64,000 bases of DNA from Deltaproteobacteria bacterium (GTDB lineage Bacteria; Myxococcota_A; Polyangia; Haliangiales; JADYYK01), in contig JADYYK010000190.1 of assembly GCA_020853705.1 (NCBI GenBank), positions 1 to 64,000 on the forward strand, given 5' to 3'. This document shows, piece by piece, positions 53,101 to 60,522 of this stretch; position 1 is the first letter of the stretch; every line of letters begins with the position of its first letter. Under the pieces are notes generated by a model that saw only the letters and a program-made list of their open reading frames with translations, made no database searches and was not told the origin of the DNA. A program made the translations under genes and the position numbers.

Positions 53101-54338
53101 TTCATGCAGGTGTTGGCGCTGATCATGAAGTCCCCGGCGTGCGCACCGCTGACCGCGCTGGTCAGCGTGCCCGTGGTCGACCCGCCGGTGTTGGTCACCG
53201 TGAAGTCGATCGCCGTGCTGGGCGTGCCCTGCAGGACCATGCCGAAATCCTGCGAGGCGGGGGTCAGGGTCAGCGCGCCCGGCGCCAGGCCGACGCCGGT
53301 CAGCGAGGCCACCGTGGTGCCACCCGGCGTCGCGGTGACGGTCACCGACGCGGTCTTGGACCCCGCGCTGGTCGGGCTGAAGCGCAGCGTGATCTGGCAG
53401 GTCGCCGCGCCCGCCAGCACCTGGGTGTTGCAGCCATCCGAGGTGACCTCGAACTGGGCGAGATCCGTCCCCGACAGCGCGACCGCCAGCGCCCCGGTCG
53501 GGGTGCCCCCGGTGTTGGTGACGGTGAAGGTCGTGGTGGCGCTGTTGCCGCCCATGACCACCATGCCGAAGTCCTGCGTCGCCGGCGAGATCGACAGCTC
53601 GCCCGGCGCCACGCCGGTGCCGGTGAGGGCCGCGCCCGCGGTGCCGCCCGGGGCCCCGGTCACGGTCAGCATGCCGGTCGCCGCACCCGCGCTGGTCGGC
53701 GAGAAGACCACGCCGATGCTGCAGCTGGCGGCGGGCGCCAGGGTCATGGTGGCGCAGGTGTTGGTCGCGATGCTGAAGCCAGTGCCGGTGATGGTCGAGG
53801 CCAGGGTGCCGCTGGTGCCGGTGCCCGTGTTGGTGATGGTGAAGCTGGTGGGGGCGCTGCTCATGCCAGTGACGACGGTGCCGAAGTCCTGGGTCGCCTT
53901 GTCGATGGTCAGGGTCGCGTCTCCGCCACCGCCGTCGGTGCCGCCATCGACCAGCACCTCGCCGAACGTGATGGTCAGGGACAGGGTGTCGTCACGCACC
54001 ACGTTGCCCATCGCGGTGCCCTGGGCCAGCAGGTCGCCGGCGGCGTTGCGGGCACTCGCGAGCACCAGGATGGAGCCCTCGCCGTTCCGGATCTTGAACA
54101 CCGCGCTGGTGGGCAGGGCGATGACCCCGCCACCCGCCTCGGTCAAGGTGCGGTTGGCCATCTCGCCGTTGAAGGCCAGGTTGAGCTCGATGGTGCTGAT
54201 GGGCTGCGACAGGGTGCCCTGGCGCAGCTCGACCGAAACGAACGTCCCGGCCGACCCGCCGCCACAGCCCGCGCCGAACAGTCCAGCCGAGCACACCAGC
54301 AACGCGAGCAGCTTGCCACTGCAGGTTCCACGCATCAT
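50154..54338 (-). CDS. Giant lipoprotein with about ten ASH (choice-of-anchor-D) repeats and a LamG-like C-terminus
   Basis: 1394 residues. Lipobox GAGC (Cys ~25), then about ten repeats of ~105 residues (~150-1150), each with a strand like LSISPATQDFGMVVMG and a FTVTNTGGTPTGALAVALSG segment, the ASH/choice-of-anchor-D type. Then a domain with RPDTTITRQPP and a LamG-like lectin domain (~1210-1394, GWTISLWFREDTP; LNIYLDGNATPV). Likely an adhesin or surface-layer component. The ATG at 54338 has AGGGGGT upstream. The DNA repeats are diverged, so recombination between them is limited. Confidence 0.85.
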   Translation of the reverse strand: MMRGTCSGKLLALLVCSAGLFGAGCGGGSAGTFVSVELRQGTLSQPISTIELNLAFNGEMANRTLTEAGGGVIALPTSAVFKIRNGEGSILVLASARNAAGDLLAQGTAMGNVVRDDTLSLTITFGEVLVDGGTDGGGGDATLTIDKATQDFGTVVTGMSSAPTSFTITNTGTGTSGTLASTITGTGFSIATNTCATMTLAPAASCSIGVVFSPTSAGAATGMLTVTGAPGGTAGAALTGTGVAPGELSISPATQDFGMVVMGGNSATTTFTVTNTGGTPTGALAVALSGTDLAQFEVTSDGCNTQVLAGAATCQITLRFSPTSAGSKTASVTVTATPGGTTVASLTGVGLAPGALTLTPASQDFGMVLQGTPSTAIDFTVTNTGGSTTGTLTSAVSGAHAGDFMISANTCMNSTLPAAGTCMISVRFQPSASGSRSASLTVSGTPGGSAASQLTGVGLGPANLVAAPLTHDFGAVTTGSSGTQSITITNTGGVSSGVAVTSLGGTDAGQFSIASDTCGTALSPGGTCAVTVRFSPTTTGAKVGRLSVTASPGGTAMTDLTGSGLAPGALSISPSNQDFGSIVQGGMTGTQNFTVTNTGGSPTGAVTAMLAGAQANQFTLVSDMCSTMVLPAGGTCMISARFNPSTPGFKSVGLQITASPGGTTNANLTGTGLAQASLSVSPTSFTFPSTTVNATSVTNFTVSNSGGVASGALSSNIGGTNPTQFSIGTNTCGTNPLAAGGVCTIQVIFQPTSIGAKSGSLNVTGSPGGTAAATLGGTAISAAAITVTPNPQDWAGVPVGMTADRTLTVTNTGGTASGTVSVALAGSNANQWSILAPTGTDCVSGGTVLPAGMTCTVRLRFSPTLVGPLSASLNIAASPGGPASGSLTGTGQQAVLSGSAAANAFGTIEVGATSSPAFAFTVRNTGDATSGVPSVGISGNTGDFISTNTCSVALAPNATCTVNIQFRPSTGGNRAATYTVTASPGGSAAINVTGVGGYRITASKNGGGTGTISSNTGGISCGSTCFAIYAPGTVVILTSAEAATSQHMTWGGSCATAGSATTCMLTVGSAALTAPVTYELRPDTTITRQPPPGATNSGILIWEFTSTIPGSTFDCFVNSVREPCTSPHSETVSRGSTTTFSVVAIAPTGARDASAAMGTSTTSNTNPLMLYEMDGNANNTGLMPGFNATFAGGTFVTGKFGNALRFDGMAGAGALVSGTAPVFGSSSPGWTISLWFREDTPAKNNAMLFDVRGGGGGGAGPQTYHGAGAGGLTSLTTCSAGSPGCDSFTAPALDAWHNIIWVYDASYLAGAALNIYLDGNATPVATINGTTPAILFSTANTAMAFGRDIAGTLFPSRFYIDRVKVFNVVHSASSRCTFVIGGTVNATTGNCNLP

Positions 54339-54395
54339 CGAAGACCCCCTCAATCGAGACCAATGTGAGACGAAAGCCCTGCCAGCAGGTGGGGC

Positions 54396-55079
54396 CTAGA
54401 ACACCTCGGTGGTGCCGAAGTGGGAGTCGGGGGCGCTGGCGCTGCCGCCGGCGCTGACTGCGATGATCGCGACGGTGCCCACGGCGACCGCGCCGATGCC
54501 GGCCCAGAACCACCACTTCTTGTAGATCGGCTTCTTGCCGCCGCCGCCAGCGTCGACCGGCCCGGTGGGCGCGGTCTGGTTCTCCTGGCCGACGTCGCTG
54601 GCGTCGCCGACGTCCTCGACCGGCGGCACCTTGGTGTCGCCGTCATCGGGCGTCTCGGTGGGCGTCTCGGTGGGCGTCTCGGTCGGCGTCTCGGTCGGCG
54701 CCACGGTGTCATTGGGCGGCGCGGTCGCCGCCTTCTGACGCGCGATGGTCTCTTCCATCTCGGCGATGCGACGCTCGACCTCGACGCGGTTGGGCGGTTC
54801 GGGGAAGTTGCGCAGGAAGGACTTGTAGAAGAACAGCGCCTGGCCAAAGTCGTTGGACAGGCGGTAGGACTGCGCGATGTTGTAGAGGAAGACGGGGTCG
54901 GGCTTCTTCTCGTAGGCCTTGGTGTAGTTCTCGACCGCGAGCTTGAAGTTGCCCAGGTTGTAGTACTTGGTGCCTTCCAGGTAGAAGGCCTTGGCCTCGG
55001 CGTCCGACTTCTTGTCAGCCAGCGCCACCCCGCTCAGGGCGAGCACCAGCAAGGCCACGACTCCAGTACGCATCCGCAT
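54396..55079 (-). CDS. TPR-repeat secreted/membrane protein
   Basis: 227 residues. Signal peptide (1-21), two to three TPR units (EAKAFYLEGTKYYNLGNFKL; PVFLYNIAQSYRLSNDFGQA), a Pro-Thr-Glu repeat (TETPTETPTETPTETP at ~130-145) and a helix near residue 190 (WWFWAGIGAVAVGTVAIIAV). ATG at 55079 has GGAGAA upstream. It precedes the giant lipoprotein by 57 nt and may be cotranscribed with it. Confidence 0.78.
   Translation of the reverse strand: MRMRTGVVALLVLALSGVALADKKSDAEAKAFYLEGTKYYNLGNFKLAVENYTKAYEKKPDPVFLYNIAQSYRLSNDFGQALFFYKSFLRNFPEPPNRVEVERRIAEMEETIARQKAATAPPNDTVAPTETPTETPTETPTETPDDGDTKVPPVEDVGDASDVGQENQTAPTGPVDAGGGGKKPIYKKWWFWAGIGAVAVGTVAIIAVSAGGSASAPDSHFGTTEVF
54649..54700. repeat. Tandem 12-bp repeat (GGCGTCTCGGTG)
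   Basis: Four units of GGCGTCTCGGT(G/C) that code on the minus strand for TETP repeats between the TPR part and the membrane helix of the protein at 54396-55079. Confidence 0.9.
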
Positions 55080-55172
55080 GGGTATTCTCCGAAAGGAACC
55101 TGGAGATTATCCCCTCATGCCGGCGCGATCCAGCATTGCGGTCCGGCGCGGCCGGCGCAAATGCAAGGCAGC

Positions 55173-56303
55173 CTACGCGCCGTCGCCAGCCGGCATCTCG
55201 CTGGGCGGGATCACCATCTCGGGGGCCTCGCTCTCGGCCATCGGGTCGGTCGCCACCGGGGGCGGCAGCTCCTCGGTCTGCAGGCCGGGCGCGCAGTCGG
55301 TCAGCTGGCCCTCGGTCTTGACCACGGTGCACTGGCCCTGGCCGATCCCCCCCACCGGACAGTCACGCACGATGACGAAGCGCTGCGCCGCGCCGGCGTC
55401 CCAGCACTCGTTGACCACGTGCACGCGCCCCGCCGGCACGTCGCCGCCGGTGGCCAGCGCGTCGGCCCGACCGCCCACGCCGCGCACGTGGCGCAGGCGC
55501 GCCAGCGCGAACTCCTCGGCCGCGGTCGCGCTGTCGGCCAGGTTGCCGTGATAGGCCAGGCGCGCGATATTTTTGCCCGCCACGGTATGCACACCCTGAA
55601 AGACGGCGTCGAAGGGCTGCTTGCGCGCCGGGTCGGGGCTGAAGCCCTTGAGGCCATACGCCAGCGCGGTGCCGCGCGGGCCGTGCGCGAAGGCCGCCAG
55701 GATCTTGCCGCGCGCCTTCACGGTCGGATCCAGCGCGCCCAGCTGATCGAGGTCGAAGCCGACCACGCCGACCCCGCGGCGCGCCACGGTGCCCACCGTG
55801 ATGGCGCCCGCCGCGACCACCTTGTAGTCGGCGTCAGGCGCGCCCATCGCCTTGGCCTGCAGCGCCCAGCCGAAGCGATTGCGAATCAGCCCGCGCCTCA
55901 TCACGAAGCGGTAGTCGGTCACGCCGCGCGTCACCGGCCCCCAGATCCGCACCTGCCCGGGCGCGGTGGTCGGGGCCTGGTCGCGGATCAGCGCCGCGAT
56001 CGGCTGCAGGTGCGCGCGCATGGCCTCGTTGAGCGCCTTGATGCCGTTGCGCGCGCCGTCGAGGTACGGCGCCACGCCGCCGGCCAGCCCCTGCTGCACC
56101 ACGCCGATGCTGTCGAGCGCCAGCTCGGCGGACGCCGTGGTGGTGCCCTCGGCGGCCGAGTCGCCGGTCAGATCCAGCTGCAGCGCGGCCTGCTCGGGCA
56201 CCGCGTCGATGAAGCCATCATCGTCACCGCGGTTGCACCCCGCGCCGAACCCACCGAGCAGACACCCGAGCAACCCGATTCCCAGAACATGGCGGACCTT
56301 CAT
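55173..56303 (-). CDS. Lipoprotein of unknown function
   Basis: 376 residues. Lipobox GAGC (Cys ~23), then a helical N-terminal region (~45-110) and a beta-rich domain (VRIWGPVTRGVTDYRFVMRR; GVGVVGFDLDQLGALDP). Four Cys near the end (NECWDAG, RDCPVGG, GQCTVV, DCAPGL) and an acidic Pro/Met tail. AGGAGG before the ATG. It does not match a family I can name. It lies 97 nt before the next minus-strand gene's stop. Confidence 0.72.
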   Translation of the reverse strand: MKVRHVLGIGLLGCLLGGFGAGCNRGDDDGFIDAVPEQAALQLDLTGDSAAEGTTTASAELALDSIGVVQQGLAGGVAPYLDGARNGIKALNEAMRAHLQPIAALIRDQAPTTAPGQVRIWGPVTRGVTDYRFVMRRGLIRNRFGWALQAKAMGAPDADYKVVAAGAITVGTVARRGVGVVGFDLDQLGALDPTVKARGKILAAFAHGPRGTALAYGLKGFSPDPARKQPFDAVFQGVHTVAGKNIARLAYHGNLADSATAAEEFALARLRHVRGVGGRADALATGGDVPAGRVHVVNECWDAGAAQRFVIVRDCPVGGIGQGQCTVVKTEGQLTDCAPGLQTEELPPPVATDPMAESEAPEMVIPPSEMPAGDGA

Positions 56304-56399
56304 GACGAGCCTCCTTGTGGCGATGAACGGCCGCTCGCTCGCGCGCCACCGCGAGCGGGCAAACAGAAGTTGTGCGAACCGACCCGGACCCGAACGACG

Positions 56400-57185
56400 C
56401 TAGGGATCGATCTGTGGTGAACCGTCGCCGATGACGTTGTCTGGCCGGCGCTCCTCGACGTCCAGGCGCCCGTCACCGTCTTCATCCAGGAACAGCGCGC
56501 TGACGCCGCCGAGGCGCGCGCGGATGGCCGCGAACAGCAGCGGCAAGCGGTCGGCGTCGATGACGACGATCGGCCGCCCGTTGACCAGCACCGGCTGCAG
56601 GGTGTCGACCTCGCTGCCCATGACCCACTGCGCCGGGCGCATGCCCCAGACCCAGCGCGCGCCGTCGTCGGGCACGGTCATGCCAGCGCCTCGCCCGACC
56701 ACGCGCAGGGTGCCGCGCACCGACGCGAACAGCAGCACCTCGACGCCGTCACGCCGCCGCGCCTTGAAGAACACCGAGGCGCCCGCGATCTCCGCTGGCC
56801 GCCGCGCCTCACCCAGCGGCGCCTCCAGCCCGCAGTAGGCCCCGCGTGCGCGCCGCGGCGCCGGCCGCGCCGGATACACCGTGCCCGCCACCAGGTCGAT
56901 GGCCATCGGCCCCGGGAACACCACCGGCGTCGCGCCCTGACCCGGGCAGGGCACCAGGCGGATCTCGTCGACCACCACGACCGCGTTGAGCAGCGCCGGC
57001 TTGACCGGATCGACCACGCCGCCGTCGACCCCTGGCGTCGGCTCCTCCACCGGATCTGCCGACACCGCCAGATCGACCTGGCCGGGATTGCCGACCCCGG
57101 TCGAGTCGCAGCCCGCGCCGGCACCGAGACAGCCCAGCGCCAGCAGCCATGCACCCACCACCACGAACCTGCTCTGCCTCCTCAT
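56400..57185 (-). CDS. Lipoprotein coupled to a TIGR02147 regulator
   Basis: 261 residues. Signal peptide with lipobox GAGC (Cys ~26), an acidic linker, a beta-rich domain (NAVVVVDEIRLVPCPG, MAIDLVAGTVYP) and a C-terminal LFLDEDGDGRLDVEERRP that resembles a dockerin/EF-hand calcium loop. In Fibrobacteres and myxobacteria, TIGR02147 genes often lie directly before such lipoproteins; here the ATG overlaps that gene's stop (ATGA), so the pair is coexpressed. Confidence 0.75.
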   Translation of the reverse strand: MRRQSRFVVVGAWLLALGCLGAGAGCDSTGVGNPGQVDLAVSADPVEEPTPGVDGGVVDPVKPALLNAVVVVDEIRLVPCPGQGATPVVFPGPMAIDLVAGTVYPARPAPRRARGAYCGLEAPLGEARRPAEIAGASVFFKARRRDGVEVLLFASVRGTLRVVGRGAGMTVPDDGARWVWGMRPAQWVMGSEVDTLQPVLVNGRPIVVIDADRLPLLFAAIRARLGGVSALFLDEDGDGRLDVEERRPDNVIGDGSPQIDP

Positions 57186-58066
57186 CTGGACCCTTCTTCT
57201 TCGGGGACGGCCGAGAGAGGGAACCACTGCACGTTGAATTGGTAAACCGTGGTGCAACCCGCGCTGTCCGCGTCACAGAGCTGGGTCAGCTCCTCGCGGA
57301 ACTTGTGGATGCGCTCCTTGACCAGGGCGGCGGTCTCGGGGCGCACACACACGGTGAGCGCGGCCAGGTCGCGCTTCTCGCGCGGCACGGTGTCGATGCT
57401 GGCGGCGGCGCGCTCGAGCATCTGGCGATGGAAGTTGGCGGCCGCCAGCGAGCGCACCTCGTGCTCGGTGGTGATGGTCGGCTCGCCGCGCACGATCTTG
57501 CCGGTGGCGGGATCGCGCACCAGCAGGCCCAGCGACAGCAAAAGGCGCAGCGCGGCGCCGGCGTCGGCGCTCGAGATCTTGGGCCGCAGCTGGCTGGCGA
57601 TCCAGCGCGCGTCGTCCTGGAAGTCGGCGCGCGCCGCCAGCTCGCGCACCGCCGGGTAGTACCAGTGCGACAGGTACGTGAACAGCTCGCCGTCAATCCT
57701 GCGGGCGACCCGGAAGCGGCGCGAGGCCGCGATGCGCTCGAAGGCGCGGTTCTTCGCGGCCACGTTGTCGGCCTGGGTGAAGGTCACCAGGTCGGAGAAG
57801 AAGGCCGCCGCCTCGCCCTCGAGGCCCAGCGCCTTGATGAACTTGGGCACCGACTCGTCGCCCAGGTTGCGCTCGCCGTCCATCACCAGCTTGAGGAAGT
57901 TGGGCGAGCGCAGCCCCGCCAGCCGCGAGAACAGCCGGTGCGAGAAGGTCGGGCGGCGCGCCTTCTCGGCCGCATAGAATGCTCTCAGGTAGGCACGGTA
58001 GTCGAGGAAGTCGTATACGGCAGGCGCCGTCGGCTTCGTCGGACTATCTGTGGTTTTCCCCGGCAT
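57182..58066 (-). CDS. TIGR02147 family (DUF4423) putative transcriptional regulator
   Basis: 294 residues. N-terminal VYDFLDYRAYLRAFYAAEKA and FSHRLFSRLAGLRSPNFLKL (helix-turn-helix-like), then HWYYPAVRELAARADFQDDA, LLLSLGLLVRD and the C-terminal FHRQMLERAAASIDTVP, all typical of TIGR02147. It is likely a DNA-binding regulator of the cotranscribed lipoprotein. Its own promoter region has a dyad over the -10 and a tandem direct repeat, consistent with self-repression. Confidence 0.85.
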   Translation of the reverse strand: MPGKTTDSPTKPTAPAVYDFLDYRAYLRAFYAAEKARRPTFSHRLFSRLAGLRSPNFLKLVMDGERNLGDESVPKFIKALGLEGEAAAFFSDLVTFTQADNVAAKNRAFERIAASRRFRVARRIDGELFTYLSHWYYPAVRELAARADFQDDARWIASQLRPKISSADAGAALRLLLSLGLLVRDPATGKIVRGEPTITTEHEVRSLAAANFHRQMLERAAASIDTVPREKRDLAALTVCVRPETAALVKERIHKFREELTQLCDADSAGCTTVYQFNVQWFPLSAVPEEEGSR

Positions 58067-58071
58067 CTATG

Positions 58072-58106
58072 GGGTTCATGATGCGTGAACCCGACCGGGC
58101 TGACAA
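58072..58106 (-). promoter_or_regulatory. Promoter of the TIGR02147 gene with overlapping dyad
   Basis: Minus strand: TTGTCA (58106-58101), 17 nt, CATCAT (58083-58078) as -35/-10. The perfect dyad GGGTTCA-N7-TGAACCC (58072-58092) covers the -10 element, a classic repressor position. The start would be within a few nt of the ATG at 58066. Confidence 0.45.
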
Positions 58107-58123
58107 GGGGGTGGGAAGGTGAT

Positions 58124-58145
58124 TTCGTATGCAGTTCGTATACAG
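58124..58145. repeat. Tandem direct repeat TTCGTAT(G/A)CAG
   Basis: Two adjacent 11-bp units differing in one base, between the TIGR02147 gene and the sulfatase gene's stop. Each contains a GTATRC core, and a further TCGTATAC word occurs in the first codons of the regulator gene. Probably a protein-binding array. Confidence 0.55.
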
Positions 58146-58183
58146 CAGACCGGCAGGCAGCCCGGAACAGCGAGGCAGGTCGC

Positions 58184-60433
58184 CTACTTGCCGCTCTCCA
58201 GATCCGCGGCGAACGCGGGCAGCGCGTTCGAGGCCACGCCCCAGCGCCGCTTCTTCCAGTCCTTCTGGTGGATGAGGAAGGTCGAGAACGGGTCCATCAC
58301 GAAGCGGCGCTCGATGGGGCGATCGGCCGCCAGATCCTTGCGCTCCTCGGGGTCGGCGTCGATCTCGTACAGGCGGGTGTTGGCGCCGCCGGCATACAGC
58401 TTCCAGCCGCCCAGGCGCATCACGTGGGCGTCCTCGTACTTCGACGCGAAGGCCGGCCGCGGATAGCCGCGCCCGACGCCCTGCGCCAGCGGCACCAGCG
58501 ACTCGCCCTGCAGCTCCGGCGGCGCCTCGAGGCCCAGCGCGTCGGCCAGCGTGGGCAGGATATCGACGGTGTCCACGCCCTCCTCGATGACGCCGGCCGG
58601 GAACAGCGGCGGATACAGGATCATCAGCGGCACGTGCACCAGCGACTCGCGCAGCGAGGCGCCGTGGCCGATGCGCAGGCCGTCCTCCCACAGCTCGTCA
58701 CCATGGTCGCCGGTCATCACGATGAGGGTGTCGTTGGCGACGCCCCAGGTCTCCAGCTGGGCCAGGAACTTGCCCATCAGATCGTCGGCGTACGACACGT
58801 TGGAGTCGTAGATGGCGATGACGCGCTGCTTGTCGCGCTCGGCGACCTGGACCTTGCCGGTGATGCGCTCGGCCTCGATGCCGGCGAGCTCGGTCTTGTA
58901 CGGGCCGGTGTACGGCTCGGGATCGTACTTGGCCATCCAGGGCTGCTTGGCGCGCCACGACACGTGGTTGTCGATGAGGCCGAGGTACAGGAAGAAGGGC
59001 GAGGTCGGGGTCTTGATCGACTTGATGCCGAGGCCCATGACGTCCTCGCCGCGCACGCCGCCGCCGTCGTGGATGTTGTTGTGGTAGGCGTCCCACTTGC
59101 TGCCGAAGCCGCCCGCCGGCGTGATGTAGCCGTTGGAGGTCACCGCGCTGGTGAACAGGCTGGCCGACTTCATGACCTCGTCGATGGTGGTGAACGCGGC
59201 GTCGACCTTGACGCCGGCCTTGATGACGCGGTGGACCGACGGGAACGTGCTGGTCCAGATGCTGGCGTGCGAGGCGCGCGACTCGTTGCCCTGCACATAG
59301 GCGTTCTTGAACCAGGCCGCCTTGCCGCCCAGCGAGTCATAGATCGGCGACTCCACGCGCGTGCTCGGGTTGAGCAGCTTGATGCGGTCGGCGCGCAGCG
59401 AGTCGTTGATCCAGAGCACGACGTTCTTGGGCTTCGACGGCCGTGCCACCGTGGGCGCCGCGCCGCCGACCACCAGGGCCGCGCCGGTCAGCCGCGCCGC
59501 CGGGCAGCTGGCGTTGGTGATGTCGAGGCGCGCGATCTTGCCCGCCGCGCCGCCGAGGTCGACCGCCGAGCCCTTGCCGGTCAGCTTGCCGGTGACCTCG
59601 CCACCCGCGCTGGGCCGCAGCTTGACGTCGAGCGCGCAGCCCGCGACCGGCACGTCGCCGGCCAGCAGGCCGCCCTTGGGCACCATGACGTAGTAGCTCA
59701 GTGACGCGCCCTGCGCGAGCAGCAGCGCGCCGTCCTTGACGTCGTGCAGCGCCAGCGAGGCGTCGTCGGGCAGCGCCGCGGCGCCGCCGATCTGCACCCA
59801 GGCCACCGCGGGCGGCGCGCCCTTGGTGTAGATCAGGCGCAGCACGTTCTCGCCCGCCTTCAGCGCACCGTCGGGCAGCGCGAAGGCCACCGTGGTCCAG
59901 GTCGCCGGGATGGGCTGGGTGATCGACTTGCCGCCGATCTCGAGGGTGACGTTGCGACCGGCGCCCTCGCCGCGCATGCGCACCCAGATGGTCTTGCCCG
60001 CGGCCTCGGCCTCGTCGAGCGGGAATTCCAGCGGCGCATAGTTGTCGATCAAGGTGGCGCGCTTGCCGTCGACGGTGTCCTGCTTGGCCCACCAGTTACG
60101 CGGCTTGCCCATGTGCAGGTACTTGGCCAGGCCCGGCGACGCGGCGTCGATGACCAGACCGCCGCCGAGGTGCAGGTGCGACAGCAGGCGGTTGTCGGTC
60201 AGCGAGAAGACCGCGTGCTCGGCGCCGCGTGCGGGCGCCACCGGGAGGTCGCCGCCCGCGGTGGGCTGGCCGTTACCGGCGCTGCCGGTGCCGCTGCCGT
60301 TGCCGCCGGTGCCGCTGCTACTGCCACCCCCGCCGCCGCCCCCGGATTTCTTCTTGCCGCCGCAGCCGGTCAGCGCGAAGGGGACAGCGATCAGGAAAAT
60401 GGCCACACGTTTGGTGATTTGCATCGCGCTCAT
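58184..60433 (-). CDS. Sulfatase-fold (alkaline phosphatase superfamily) lipoprotein
   Basis: 749 residues. Lipobox ALTGC, a Gly/Ser-rich linker (~25-55), a beta-sandwich N-terminal part (~60-330) and a sulfatase-like domain (~340-720): KNVVLWINDSLRADRI (first metal Asp), IVMTGDHGDELWEDG and RIGHGASLRESLVHVPLM (second metal site). The formylglycine segment CxPSR is replaced by ESRASHASIW, with Ser and no Pro/Arg, so it is not a standard sulfatase; it may be a phosphatase or phosphotransferase. ATG at 60433 or 60424. Confidence 0.8.
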   Translation of the reverse strand: MSAMQITKRVAIFLIAVPFALTGCGGKKKSGGGGGGGSSSGTGGNGSGTGSAGNGQPTAGGDLPVAPARGAEHAVFSLTDNRLLSHLHLGGGLVIDAASPGLAKYLHMGKPRNWWAKQDTVDGKRATLIDNYAPLEFPLDEAEAAGKTIWVRMRGEGAGRNVTLEIGGKSITQPIPATWTTVAFALPDGALKAGENVLRLIYTKGAPPAVAWVQIGGAAALPDDASLALHDVKDGALLLAQGASLSYYVMVPKGGLLAGDVPVAGCALDVKLRPSAGGEVTGKLTGKGSAVDLGGAAGKIARLDITNASCPAARLTGAALVVGGAAPTVARPSKPKNVVLWINDSLRADRIKLLNPSTRVESPIYDSLGGKAAWFKNAYVQGNESRASHASIWTSTFPSVHRVIKAGVKVDAAFTTIDEVMKSASLFTSAVTSNGYITPAGGFGSKWDAYHNNIHDGGGVRGEDVMGLGIKSIKTPTSPFFLYLGLIDNHVSWRAKQPWMAKYDPEPYTGPYKTELAGIEAERITGKVQVAERDKQRVIAIYDSNVSYADDLMGKFLAQLETWGVANDTLIVMTGDHGDELWEDGLRIGHGASLRESLVHVPLMILYPPLFPAGVIEEGVDTVDILPTLADALGLEAPPELQGESLVPLAQGVGRGYPRPAFASKYEDAHVMRLGGWKLYAGGANTRLYEIDADPEERKDLAADRPIERRFVMDPFSTFLIHQKDWKKRRWGVASNALPAFAADLESGK

Positions 60434-60498
60434 AGAAGTACGAAACGCGACGTCGGGGGGCAAATTCCTGATCTATTCCATGGCGACTTTTTTCCACT

Positions 60499-60519
60499 CC
60501 TCGAAGCTGCGCTTCGAGG
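60499..60519. terminator. Hairpin after dnaJ
   Basis: CCTCGAAGC (60499-60507), loop TGC, GCTTCGAGG (60511-60519): 9-bp stem, 3 nt beyond the dnaJ stop, flanked by T6 tracts on the plus strand at both sides. On the minus (dnaJ) strand the flanks are A-rich, so it is not a textbook intrinsic terminator for dnaJ but may still mark its 3' end. Confidence 0.5.
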
Positions 60520-60522
60520 GGG

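Noticed and set aside
50544..54399. Two plus-strand open frames of about 1274 and 992 codons
   Set aside because: Both mirror the repetitive minus-strand ASH lipoprotein gene. Their repeats only reflect the antisense of that gene, and no start signal or domain is seen.
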